Positions 35,501 to 43,405 of a stretch of 64,000 nt of DNA are shown one piece after another. Numbering within the stretch: the stretch's first letter is position 1; the number at the start of each line of letters is the position of its first letter. The DNA lies in contig NZ_OY760059.1 in NCBI RefSeq assembly GCF_963662885.1, positions 1,364,001-1,428,000 on the forward strand, written 5' to 3'. The position numbers and the translations under genes are program-made. The notes beneath the pieces were generated by a model. It was not told where the DNA came from. It searched no databases and worked only from the letters and a program-made list of their open reading frames with translations. The DNA is from an uncultured Pseudodesulfovibrio sp. (GTDB lineage Bacteria > Desulfobacterota > Desulfovibrionia > Desulfovibrionales > Desulfovibrionaceae).

Positions 35501-36486
35501 TGTCCACTTCGGTGGAAGGCCGCGAGCGCTACCCCATGCGGGTGCGCTACATGCGCGAGCTGCGCGACACCATGGAGGGGCTTGAGAACATCCTGGTGGC
35601 GGCCCCGTCCGGCGAGCAGATTCCGCTCAAGCAACTGGCCGAGCTGCGCTACGTGCGCGGCCCCCAGGTCATCAAGAGCGAGGATACCTTCCTCATCGGC
35701 TACGTGCTCTTCGACAAGAAGGCCGGGTTCGCCGAGGTGGACGTGGTCGAACACGCGCGGGCCTACATCGACAGCAAGATCGCTTCGGGCGAACTGAAGG
35801 TGCCGAGCGGCGTGTCCTACGAGTTCGCAGGCAACTACGAGAACCAGATACGGGCCCAGAAGAAGCTGGCGGTCATCCTGCCCCTGGCCCTCATGGTCAT
35901 CGTGCTCATCCTGTACCTCCAGTTCAAGTCCATCGCCACCACGCTGATGGTCTTCTCGGGCATCCTCGTGGCCTGGTCCGGCGGATTCCTGATGATCTGG
36001 CTTTACGGGCAGGACTGGTTCCTGAACTTCAGCGTGTTCGGCACCCATATGCGCGACCTGTTCCAGGTGCACCCGATCAACCTGAGTGTGGCCATCTGGG
36101 TGGGCTTCCTGGCCCTGTTCGGCATCGCTTCGGACGATGGCGTCATCATGGCGACCTATCTCGACGAGAGCCGGGGTACGCGCGACATGAGCAGTATCCC
36201 GGCCATCAGGCGGGCCATCCTTGAGGGGGCCCAGCGGCGCATTCGCCCGGCCCTGATGACGTCGGCCACCACCATCCTCGCGCTTATTCCGGTTCTGACC
36301 TCCACCGGGCGCGGCGCGGACATCATGGTGCCCATGGCCATCCCCTCGTTCGGCGGCATGACCATCGCCATCCTGACCGTGTTCGTGGTGCCTACGCTGT
36401 ACTGCCTCATGGAGGAGATCAAATTCCGCCACGGCAAGAGACAAACCCTTTCCGAATCAAACAACGATCAACCCAACAACGGATAA
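32551..36486 (+). CDS. cusA: CusA-type heavy-metal RND efflux pump with two large insertions
   Basis: Inner-membrane proton-driven pump for Cu(I)/Ag(I), 1311 residues against about 1047 in E. coli CusA. The three periplasmic cleft methionines are preserved: M722 (FLYMPTTMP), M772 (PVSMIETVINYKP) and M898 (RIVMLQSGMRAP), equivalents of CusA M573, M623 and M672. Extra sequence lies in two places. About 150 residues with additional hydrophobic helices (around 530-690) sit between the N-terminal membrane block and the second periplasmic half. About 77 residues with hydrophilic, Pro/Asp-rich sequence lie between M772 and M898. A Cys-containing segment PHRCEVCFSKLENW is in the first insertion. Both periplasmic halves and twelve core helices are otherwise normal. 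Confidence 0.94.
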   Translation: MDTNSRIEAKTLTDKTIRFCLEHKLVVFLLVAVVLGWGLVVAPFDWRIEGLPRDPVPVDAIPDIGENQQIVFTQWMGRSPQDMEDQVTYPLTVALLGIPGVKTVRSYSMFGFSTIYVIFNEDVEFYWSRSRLLEKLNSLPPGTLPQGVQPTLGPDATALGQVFWYTLEGRDEQGNPTGGWDLDELRSIQDWYVRYALLGADGVSETASVGGFVKEYQIDVDPDAMRTAGVSLENVFSAVKQSNLDVGARTIEINSVEYLIRGIGFVKNLGDIEEAVIKVSNNVPIRVKDVARVTLGPALRRGVLDKGGAEAVGGVVVVRYGENPLQVIKNVKAKIKEISPGLPSKVLPDGTVSKVTIVPFYDRSGLINETLGTLNTALTEEILITIIVVLIAVMHLRSSLLISSLLPLAVMMVFIGMKTFKVDANIVALSGIAIAIGTMVDMGIIICENIIKKFEQASLDQNRLKLIFEGASEVGSAIMTAVATTIVSFLPVFAMEGPEGKLFKPLAYTKSFALIASIIVALTVLPAIAHLIYRRKAPDARKRLPDHFLNAVYIAAGLAVCVFVKWWVGLFLVVLGLHRMFGHRLPHRCEVCFSKLENWGVIVLVTIFLASHWLPLGPEKGDVRNVVFVASLLGGLMLIFQIFQRGYPRMLRWVLDHKASFMALPVAVVLLGGMIWFGAGAMTSWLPDSVRASGPVGGLMHAFPGLGKEFMPPLDEGSFLYMPTTMPHASIGEVQDVLSKQDMSIRGIPEVESAVGKLGRADTPLDPAPVSMIETVINYKPEYIIDQSGKRLRFRFDEEQKDYFRSADGKPLPAGDGLPYIVQGYYPRDEQGALIPDPDGKPFRQWRTSLDPALNPGRTEWPGIRNPDDIWDEIARAAEIPGTTSAPKLQPIAARIVMLQSGMRAPMGIKVKGPNLESIESFGMQLERLLKEIPSIQPAAVVADRIVGKPYLEIVIDREAIARYGIRLQKVQNVIEVAVGGKMLSTSVEGRERYPMRVRYMRELRDTMEGLENILVAAPSGEQIPLKQLAELRYVRGPQVIKSEDTFLIGYVLFDKKAGFAEVDVVEHARAYIDSKIASGELKVPSGVSYEFAGNYENQIRAQKKLAVILPLALMVIVLILYLQFKSIATTLMVFSGILVAWSGGFLMIWLYGQDWFLNFSVFGTHMRDLFQVHPINLSVAIWVGFLALFGIASDDGVIMATYLDESRGTRDMSSIPAIRRAILEGAQRRIRPALMTSATTILALIPVLTSTGRGADIMVPMAIPSFGGMTIAILTVFVVPTLYCLMEEIKFRHGKRQTLSESNNDQPNNG

Positions 36487-36506
36487 GAAACACAAGGAGA
36501 TTACCC

Positions 36507-36956
36507 ATGAAGAAATTGATCACCATTACCCTGGCCCTGGCTCTGACCCTGCTCGTTTCCAGCCTGTCCTTCGCCATGCAGGAAATGGCTCACGGCGACA
36601 TGAAGGCCGGAGACATGAGCATGCACGAGAGCATGAAGGCCGTGGATGACAACCTCGCCATGATGAAAATGGACGTGGAGACCATGAAGGATGCAACCAA
36701 ACGCAAGGCGGCCATGGACAGCATGAATCAGCACATGACTGACATGCACCACGGCATGGCCGGCATGGAGGCCCACGCCAAAAAGAACAACAACGGCGAG
36801 ATGGAAGGGCTTCTGAAGCAGCTGAACAAGGAAATGATGATCACCATGAAAGGCATGGGCATGACCAAGAAGGACGCCGACAAGGGCATCCCCATGATGA
36901 TGGACGGCATCAACAAGATGGAAAAGACCACGGCAAAGATGAAGAGCGCCATGTAA
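36507..36956 (+). CDS. Methionine-rich periplasmic protein, probable copper/silver binder
   Basis: A 149-residue protein with a signal peptide ending LSFA and a mature part extremely rich in methionine, with several histidines (MQEMAHGDMKAGDMSMHES, MTDMHHGMAGMEAH, MKGMGMTKKD, MMMDGINKM). Mx2-3M patterns bind Cu(I) and Ag(I) through thioether sulfurs. It is helical rather than the small beta-barrel of CusF, so it is an analogue in position, not an obvious homologue. It is the last gene of the operon, 20 bp after the pump, with a strong ribosome site (AAGGAG). No named family is claimed; sequestration or delivery of metal to the pump is inferred. Confidence 0.85.
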   Translation: MKKLITITLALALTLLVSSLSFAMQEMAHGDMKAGDMSMHESMKAVDDNLAMMKMDVETMKDATKRKAAMDSMNQHMTDMHHGMAGMEAHAKKNNNGEMEGLLKQLNKEMMITMKGMGMTKKDADKGIPMMMDGINKMEKTTAKMKSAM

Positions 36957-36979
36957 CTTCGGCGGCCTTCAAGCCGAAC

Positions 36980-37016
36980 GGGCCAGGGTTGGATGTTGCA
37001 TCGCCCTGGCCCTTTT
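36980..37016 (+). terminator. Intrinsic terminator of the Cus operon
   Basis: The perfect stem GGGCCAGGG / CCCTGGCCC (9 bp) closes a 15-base loop and is followed by TTTTATTTTTT. It lies 23 bp past the stop of the Met-rich protein gene and marks the operon end. Confidence 0.88.
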
Positions 37017-37193
37017 ATTTTTTCTGAGTCGCTTATCTACGGTATTTCAATTGGTTGAAAACGGTATGTCCGCCCTAAAAGTCATGGTTGGCGCTGAAAA
37101 CGACATTGGGGTGACACGGGGAATCTCGACTGCGTAGCGCAGGAGACGGGAATCCGTTGGAAGGCACATGTCGTTTCTATGCCGGAGTGATGA

Positions 37194-38057
37194 TTAATAA
37201 TTTTTGCGGGGCCCCACATGGCCTCCGATGACACTGAAGGTGTTCTCGATAACGATGATCGCCGCCGGGTCGATGGCGAAAACATCCTTTTCCAGCGAAC
37301 GCAGGCGCAATCTGTCGGTGATCGAAAGGATCATGTCCACATTGTTGCCGGAGTGGCCGCTCTTGCCGGAAAAAACCGTTGCGTGCTGCTTGCGAACGTT
37401 GGTCAGGGCCAGGGCGACCTCGTTCCCCTTGCGGGTCAGTATGCGGACCGCCTTGCGTTGGTTGAAAAGGGAAAGGACGTATTCCGTGACCACGGAGCTG
37501 ATGAACAGCATCACCAGCGAGGCGACGATGGTGTCCGGGCTGAATCGGTTGAGGGCGGTGCACATGACCAGTGCATTGACCAGAAAAAAGAAGACGCCGA
37601 TCCGCATCCCGTATTTTCTGTTCAGGATCACGGCCAGGACGTCCAGTCCTCCCCCTCCGCCATACGTGCGCAGGATGAGTCCGGACCCGGCGCCCATGAG
37701 AGCCCCGGCCGCGATGGCCGAGTAAACATCCGCCTGAATCCCGAAGTCGCACCGCACGTAGGCCGTCAGTACGGCGACGACCAGCATGCTGTAGAGGTTG
37801 AGGAAAAAGAATCTTTTGCTCACTCCCTTCCAGGCTAGGAAGAACACCGGCACATTCAGGAGCACATACCAGCGCGACAGGGAGAGTGCCGGCACGGCGT
37901 TGTTGCCCACCACGGCAAAACCATAAAGCGCACCCGGAACGAAATCATGGTGCGCGGCGATGCCGTTGTAGCCGAGGACGTACACGACCGCCCCCAGCGT
38001 CATCAGAAATATGTTCCACCCCAGTGAGTCCGTGAACGAGCGTAGTTGCCATTTCAT
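37194..38057 (-). CDS. YitT-family membrane protein with C-terminal DUF2179 domain
   Basis: About 287 residues from the ATG at 38057 (AAGGAAG upstream); the upstream 22 codons of open frame are discounted. Five or six helices make up the YitT/DUF161 part (WNIFLMTLGAVVYVLGYNG, GALMGAGSGLILRTYGGGGGLDVLA). A soluble DUF2179 end follows (RILTRKGNEVALALTNVRKQ, VFAIDPAAIIVIENTFSVIGGH). The glycine-rich stretch is a family hallmark. Function of YitT proteins is unsettled; transport is often suggested. It is downstream of ureG on the same strand with 339 bp between, so it is probably independent of the urease operon. Confidence 0.88.
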   Translation of the reverse strand: MKWQLRSFTDSLGWNIFLMTLGAVVYVLGYNGIAAHHDFVPGALYGFAVVGNNAVPALSLSRWYVLLNVPVFFLAWKGVSKRFFFLNLYSMLVVAVLTAYVRCDFGIQADVYSAIAAGALMGAGSGLILRTYGGGGGLDVLAVILNRKYGMRIGVFFFLVNALVMCTALNRFSPDTIVASLVMLFISSVVTEYVLSLFNQRKAVRILTRKGNEVALALTNVRKQHATVFSGKSGHSGNNVDMILSITDRLRLRSLEKDVFAIDPAAIIVIENTFSVIGGHVGPRKNY

Positions 38058-38396
38058 GGTGTATTTCTTCCTTACCTGGCCGGTTGGGGCGCGCGCAATA
38101 AGGGGCAAAGAGTATGCCCACAAGGATTAATGTTTCGTTCAGATACGGGGTCTGGTTGGCCGGTTCCCCGCTGACGGACAGCCCGTTTTTCAGGGCAAAG
38201 CGGGGACTTCAGCAAACCGCACATTTCCGAACTTTTCTGCAGGGTTCGTATGCTCAGGCCAGACTCCATGTTCGTCAGGCCTTTCTTCAATGACTATTGC
38301 CGGATGCAGAGTAGGTCCGCCGGGTCTCGCGCCCGATCGTGGCGTCGGCCATTTCGCGGAGCTTTCGGGGAGCAAGGCCGTCTTGGTCCCCTGCTC
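38058..38396. other. Intergenic region between ureG and the YitT gene, with nested hairpin
   Basis: No coding signal is seen in this 339-bp gap. A nested inverted repeat at 38165-38206 pairs TCCCCGCT (38165-38172) with AGCGGGGA (38199-38206), with an inner GCCC (38181-38184) / GGGC (38193-38196). It could be a weak terminator for the urease operon or a structured leader of the YitT mRNA, but no T tract follows closely. Confidence 0.4.
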
Positions 38397-39005
<609 letters not shown>

Positions 39006-39033
39006 GATTGTATCCTTTGCGTAAGGCGCGCCG

Positions 39034-39705
39034 TCAGGAGCGGAACAGCCTCGTACGTTGTGTTTCGTGCAGAGCCGAGGCCATGACCTGGCCCGGAGCC
39101 GTACTGCCCACGGCGTCGTCGTTGAGGTTCAGTGCCTCGGCAACCAGATCGGGTATGCGTTCGGTTGCCAGGGAGAGAATGCGCTGGCCGCCGGTCTGCC
39201 CCATGGGCAGCAGCTTGATGGCCGCGGCCACCTGGTTTTCGGCCCAGGCATAGGCATAGGCGGCGCAGAGGGCGTCCGCCCGGATGGACCAGCGGGCTCC
39301 GGCCAGGCCAAACATGGCGCCGTAGGTCCGTTTGGGAGATTGTATCCACGGCACCGCATCATCCAATCCGAGGTCGCGCAGAAGACGGGCGAGAGCCGCC
39401 CCGGTCTGCCGTTCTTCCTCGCGCAGTTCGGCGGTCTCCCGCGAAGCCAGCAGGCGGGCGGACCAGTGCTCAACCCTTGTCAGGTCGTCGTCCAGCCAGG
39501 CGCCATGCGTGCGGGCCAGAATCGGCAGATCCAGGCGGGCCAGGCCGTGCTCCATGACCCCGAATATCCAGGACGACGCGGCGGCCTCGTCCTGCACGCC
39601 CATGTCCGCGCCGGTCTCCAACCCTTGTGAGTAGGCAAAAGTCCCCACAGGCAGGGCCGGGCTGGCCAGCTGCATGAGCCGGAGCAGTTGCGGCGAGACG
39701 ATCAC
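39034..39705 (-). CDS. ureF: Urease accessory protein UreF
   Basis: Helical GTPase-activating partner of UreG in the UreDFG maturation complex, about 223 residues. The best start is GTG at 39705, overlapping the ureE stop (GTGA); the open frame further upstream lies inside ureE and has no UreF similarity. The start gives IVSPQLLRLMQLASPALPVG, followed by FAYSQGLETG, the canonical UreF N terminus. NQVAAAIKLLPMGQTGGQRIL near residue 160 is another family block. Confidence 0.95.
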   Translation of the reverse strand: MIVSPQLLRLMQLASPALPVGTFAYSQGLETGADMGVQDEAAASSWIFGVMEHGLARLDLPILARTHGAWLDDDLTRVEHWSARLLASRETAELREEERQTGAALARLLRDLGLDDAVPWIQSPKRTYGAMFGLAGARWSIRADALCAAYAYAWAENQVAAAIKLLPMGQTGGQRILSLATERIPDLVAEALNLNDDAVGSTAPGQVMASALHETQRTRLFRS

Positions 39706-40175
39706 TGGCGTTTCTCCACCGGTTTCGGTTCGCAGCCCAGGCGGATCTCCGGCATGTGGTAGGCCCCGGCCTCGGGATGGAAGGGGGCCATGAGGGAGCC
39801 GACCGTGAATCCCATGGAGCGGAGCATGTCGTCCACCACGGGATCGTGGATGTAGCGCAGCCTGCCTTCGCTGATCTCCAGGGGAACATGGCGGTTGCCC
39901 AGGTGGAAGCACGCCCTGGCCATGGCCAGTCCGTCCGAAAACGTTGCTTCAGACAGCGGTTCATCCGTTGCCCTGACCAGGATGCAAGTGCCGTCTTCGG
40001 CCAAAAGGGTGTCGCCGTCGCGCAACACCGTTCCCCGGGGCAGGAACAACCCGACCTCGCGGCCGGAGTCCAGTCGGGCGAGTTGTCTGGACCGCTCCCG
40101 CAGGACGTGCGGGAGGGCCAGGATGTCGTCGATTTTGCCGCTCGGGACGGCAAACAGTTGTTCTATCTTCAACAT
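39702..40175 (-). CDS. ureE: Urease accessory protein UreE (nickel chaperone)
   Basis: Homodimeric nickel-binding chaperone, 157 residues. The family block GLAMARACFHLGNRHVPLEI has the conserved interface histidine in GNRHVP, and DDMLRSMGFTVGSLMAPFHPE follows. The C terminus lacks the histidine-rich tail of Klebsiella UreE and ends EKRQ, so it should bind fewer nickel ions. It lies 2 bp after ureC and overlaps ureF. Confidence 0.95.
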   Translation of the reverse strand: MLKIEQLFAVPSGKIDDILALPHVLRERSRQLARLDSGREVGLFLPRGTVLRDGDTLLAEDGTCILVRATDEPLSEATFSDGLAMARACFHLGNRHVPLEISEGRLRYIHDPVVDDMLRSMGFTVGSLMAPFHPEAGAYHMPEIRLGCEPKPVEKRQ

Positions 40176-40177
40176 GG

Positions 40178-41881
40178 CTAGAACAGGAAGTACTTCTGCG
40201 CGAGCGGGAGGACCGTTGCCGGTTCGCAGGTCAGCAGCTCGCCGTTGGCGCGCACTTCATAGGTCTGTGGGTCCACCTCGATCATGGGGGTGAACCCGTT
40301 GTGGATCATGTCCTTCTTTTGCACGGCGCGGGAACCGGCCACGGGCGAGAGCCGTTTTTTCAGGCCGTATTTCGCGCCGATCCCAAGGTCGAACGCTGCA
40401 TTGGAGACGAAGGTCAGGGAGGTCGCGGTCAGAGCCTGTCCGAACGCGCCGAACATGGGCCGGTAGTGGACCGGCTGCGGCGTGGGGATGGATGCGTTGG
40501 GGTCGCCCATGGGCGCGGCCACGATCACGCCGCCCTTGATGACCATGTCCGGCTTGGCCCCGAAAAAGGCGGGTTTCCAGAGCACGATGTCGGCCATTTT
40601 GCCTGGTTCCAGGGAACCCACCTCATGCTGGATACCGTGAGCCAGGGCCGGGTTGATGGTGTACTTGGCAATGTACCGTTTGGCCCGGAAGTTGTCGTTG
40701 CGGTCCGAGTCCTCGGCCAGCGGGCCGCGCTGGACCTTCATCTTGTGCGCGGTCTGCCAGGTGCGGGTGATGACCTCGCCCACACGCCCCATGGCCTGGG
40801 AATCCGAGGCGATCATGGAGAACGCCCCGAGGTCGTGCAGGATGTCCTCGGCCGCGATGGTCTCGCGCCGGATGCGCGATTCGGCGAAGGCGATGTCCTC
40901 GGGGATGGAGGCGTCCAGGTGATGGCAGACCATGAGCATGTCCAGGTGCTCGTCGGCCGTGTTCACGGTGTAGGGCCGGGTCGGGTTGGTGGAGGACGGC
41001 AGCACGTTCTGCGCGCCGCACGCCTTGATGATGTCCGGGGCATGGCCGCCGCCCGCGCCTTCGGTGTGATAGGCGTGGATGGTCCTGCCCTTGAACGCGG
41101 CCAGCGTATTCTCCACGAAGCCCGACTCGTTCAGGGTGTCGGTGTGGATGGCCACCTGGACGTCGTACCGCTCGGCCACATCCAGGCAGTTGTCGATGGC
41201 GGCCGGAGTGGTGCCCCAGTCCTCGTGGAGCTTGAGGCCCATGGCCCCGGCCTCGAGCTGTTCGTCGAGAGCCCCGGGCAGGGACGCGTTGCCCTTGCCC
41301 AGCCAGCCCAGGTTCATGGGCAGCCCTTCGGAGGCCTGGAGCATGCGCATGATGTTCCACGGGCCGGGGGTGCAGGTGGTTGCGTTGGTGCCTGCTGCCG
41401 GGCCGGTGCCGCCGCCGAGCATGGTGGTCACGCCGGACATGAGCGCGTCCTCGACCTGCTGGGGGCAGATGAAATGGATGTGGGAGTCGATGCCGCCCGC
41501 CGTGGCGATCAGCCCTTCGCCCGCGATGGCCTCGGTGCCGGGGCCGACCACGATGTCCACGCCGGGCTGGGTATCCGGGTTGCCCGCCTTGCCGATGGCG
41601 TGGATGCGGCCGTTCTTAAGCCCGATGTCCGCCTTGACGATGCCCCAGTGGTCGAGGATCAGGGCGTTGGTGATGACGCAGTCCACGGCCACGTCGTTGG
41701 TCGCCTGGGACTGGCCCATGCCGTCGCGCAGGACCTTGCCGCCGCCGAACTTGACTTCCTCGCCGTAGATGGCGTGGTCCTTCTCGACCTCGATGATCAG
41801 GTCGGTGTCGCCCAGCCGGACGCGGTCGCCGACCGTGGGACCGAACATGTCTCCGTACGTCTTTCTGTCGATGGTTCTCAT
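40178..41881 (-). CDS. ureC: Urease subunit alpha
   Basis: Catalytic subunit of nickel urease, 567 residues as usual, which hydrolyses urea to ammonia and carbamate. The first nickel-ligand histidines are in GGIDSHIHFICPQQ, the carbamylated lysine in MGLKLHEDWGTTP, further ligands in VAIHTDTLNESGF and HTEGAGGGHAPD, and the mobile flap cysteine in MLMVCHHLDASIPED. All catalytic residues are intact. It is separate from ureA and ureB, as in most Gram-negative bacteria. It is encoded in one run with an aminotransferase and an alcohol dehydrogenase upstream. Confidence 0.98.
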   Translation of the reverse strand: MRTIDRKTYGDMFGPTVGDRVRLGDTDLIIEVEKDHAIYGEEVKFGGGKVLRDGMGQSQATNDVAVDCVITNALILDHWGIVKADIGLKNGRIHAIGKAGNPDTQPGVDIVVGPGTEAIAGEGLIATAGGIDSHIHFICPQQVEDALMSGVTTMLGGGTGPAAGTNATTCTPGPWNIMRMLQASEGLPMNLGWLGKGNASLPGALDEQLEAGAMGLKLHEDWGTTPAAIDNCLDVAERYDVQVAIHTDTLNESGFVENTLAAFKGRTIHAYHTEGAGGGHAPDIIKACGAQNVLPSSTNPTRPYTVNTADEHLDMLMVCHHLDASIPEDIAFAESRIRRETIAAEDILHDLGAFSMIASDSQAMGRVGEVITRTWQTAHKMKVQRGPLAEDSDRNDNFRAKRYIAKYTINPALAHGIQHEVGSLEPGKMADIVLWKPAFFGAKPDMVIKGGVIVAAPMGDPNASIPTPQPVHYRPMFGAFGQALTATSLTFVSNAAFDLGIGAKYGLKKRLSPVAGSRAVQKKDMIHNGFTPMIEVDPQTYEVRANGELLTCEPATVLPLAQKYFLF

Positions 41882-41890
41882 GTCGTCCCC

Positions 41891-42199
41891 CTAATCCAGT
41901 TTGCCCATGGTCTTGGCGTTGAATCCGTACACTTCCCGATTGCCCGCCAGGGCCACCAGCTCCACATCGCGGCTCTGGCCCGGTTCGAAGCGGACAGCCG
42001 TGCCCGCCGGGATGTTCAGCCTGAAGCCCAGCGCCGTTTCGCGGTCAAAGGACAGAGCCTCGTTGGTCTCAAAAAAATGGTAATGCGAGCCGACCTGGAT
42101 GGGCCGGTCGCCGGTGTTGGCTACGGTCACGGTGACGGTCTCACGGCCGCCGTTCAGTTCGATGTCGCCCTCGGCGTAGAGGATTTCTCCGGGTATCAT
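41891..42199 (-). CDS. ureB: Urease subunit beta
   Basis: Structural subunit of urease, 102 residues. The family pattern MIPGEILYAEGDIELNGGR at the N terminus and GDRPIQVGSHYHFFETN in the middle are unmistakable, ending with the RFEPGQSRDVELVALAGNR block. It lies 9 bp after ureA and 9 bp before ureC. Confidence 0.97.
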   Translation of the reverse strand: MIPGEILYAEGDIELNGGRETVTVTVANTGDRPIQVGSHYHFFETNEALSFDRETALGFRLNIPAGTAVRFEPGQSRDVELVALAGNREVYGFNAKTMGKLD

Positions 42200-42208
42200 G
42201 GCGTTCCC

Positions 42209-42514
42209 TCACTGGATGGGGTTGTGGACGGTGACCAGTTTGGTGCCGTCGGGGAAAGTGGCCTCCACCTGGACCTCGTGGATCATTTCGGGGATGCCCT
42301 CCATGACGTCGTCGCGGGTCAGCAGGGTGGTCCCGTAGTCCATCAGTTCGGCCACGGTCCGGCCTTCGCGGGCCCCTTCCAGGATGGCCGACGCGATGTA
42401 GGCCATGGACTCAGGGTAGTTGAGCTTGAGGCCCCGCTCCTTGCGTTGGGTGGCCAGCATCCCGGCGCAGAAGATCAACAGTTTGTCCTTTTCTCTCGGT
42501 GTGAGCTTCATCAA
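42209..42514 (-). CDS. ureA: Urease subunit gamma
   Basis: Smallest structural subunit of urease, 101 residues. It begins MKLTPREKDKLLIFCAGMLA (after one extra Met) and contains LNYPESMAYIASAILEGARE and MIHEVQVEATFPDGTKLVT, all typical. It follows ureD by 16 bp and forms the (ABC)3 enzyme with UreB and UreC. Confidence 0.97.
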   Translation of the reverse strand: MMKLTPREKDKLLIFCAGMLATQRKERGLKLNYPESMAYIASAILEGAREGRTVAELMDYGTTLLTRDDVMEGIPEMIHEVQVEATFPDGTKLVTVHNPIQ

Positions 42515-42530
42515 AAAACTCCTTGAATGG

Positions 42531-43391
42531 CTAAGTATTCCAAACTCTGGGAGGACACGCGTCCCGTCCGAGCCGGTCCGTTCGCATGGCGCTCCAGGCC
42601 GCGGCCAGCAGGTCGCGGACCTTGAAGGCGTTGTCGCCCATGACGCGGCATACGGTCAGCCCGTCCACGCAGGTCAGTGAAAAACGTTCGGTTGCCGCCG
42701 ATTCCCGGGCCTGTTCCCGGATCATTTCGGCAAGGGGGGCGCTGTCCACGGTCCCGATCAGGGTGCCGAACACGGTGAAGCCGTTAAGACCCCACGGCTC
42801 GGTGAGCAGCGCCGACCCGCCCTGGTAGCGGGCGCGTTCGAGGAGCACGGGGTCGCCGTCCCGGTAGACCTCGAAAGATTGGGTGAAATGGCCGTGGTCA
42901 AAGGGCGCTCCCGAGGCGGGCAGGCCGAGGCAGACCACTTCCCATCCGAAAAAACAGGCGTCACCGGCAAGGTCCACCCGGGTTTCGAGCCGTGCGTTGG
43001 CTCCGGGGTAGACGATGGTCTCCAGGGGGAGCCAGTCCAGGGCTCCGCCAGCGTCCACGCGAAGGCATTGTTCCTGGACCGCCAGCGGACCGGCGGAACG
43101 GTAGAACTTGCCCGCTGCAGGCGTGGTCACCAGACCGTGGGCATTCTCCCTGGCCCGGACGTCGAATCGCAGCCTGTCCCCGCCGACCACGCCCCCCGGG
43201 GGGTGCAGGGCGTAGACGTGGCAGACCGCGTCCCCCTCCGGGTAGAAGGGGCGCTGCACGGTCAGGGGGCCGCTGTGCCTGCGGGCCAGGACGGTCCTCC
43301 CGTGAGAGGAGGCGAACTCAAGTCCGAGTTCGGCCTCCCATCCACGGGATCGGGCCCTGTCATGGCCTGTATCGACGTTGCTGCTTACCAT
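42531..43391 (-). CDS. ureD: Urease accessory protein UreD (UreH)
   Basis: Scaffold for urease maturation that binds apo-urease and the UreF/UreG GTPase, 286 residues. Family blocks: HPPGGVVGGDRLRFDVRARE, TPAAGKFYRSAG, and WLPLETIVYPGANARLETRVDL. It lies 14 bp after the alcohol dehydrogenase gene, so the urease genes seem to be read from the aminotransferase promoter. No nickel transporter gene is in the window. Confidence 0.95.
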   Translation of the reverse strand: MVSSNVDTGHDRARSRGWEAELGLEFASSHGRTVLARRHSGPLTVQRPFYPEGDAVCHVYALHPPGGVVGGDRLRFDVRARENAHGLVTTPAAGKFYRSAGPLAVQEQCLRVDAGGALDWLPLETIVYPGANARLETRVDLAGDACFFGWEVVCLGLPASGAPFDHGHFTQSFEVYRDGDPVLLERARYQGGSALLTEPWGLNGFTVFGTLIGTVDSAPLAEMIREQARESAATERFSLTCVDGLTVCRVMGDNAFKVRDLLAAAWSAMRTDRLGRDACPPRVWNT

Positions 43392-43405
43392 GTGGACAAT
43401 TCGGG

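Noticed and set aside
38072..38290. Small leftward open frame between ureG and the YitT gene
   Set aside because: No ribosome site of note, no hydrophobic or domain pattern, composition unlike the flanking genes, and it covers the hairpin at 38165-38206.
40301..42526. Rightward open frame of about 740 codons opposite ureC, ureB and ureA
   Set aside because: Antisense to urease genes with all catalytic residues intact; rich in Gly, Val, His, Asp and Ala as expected for a shadow frame.
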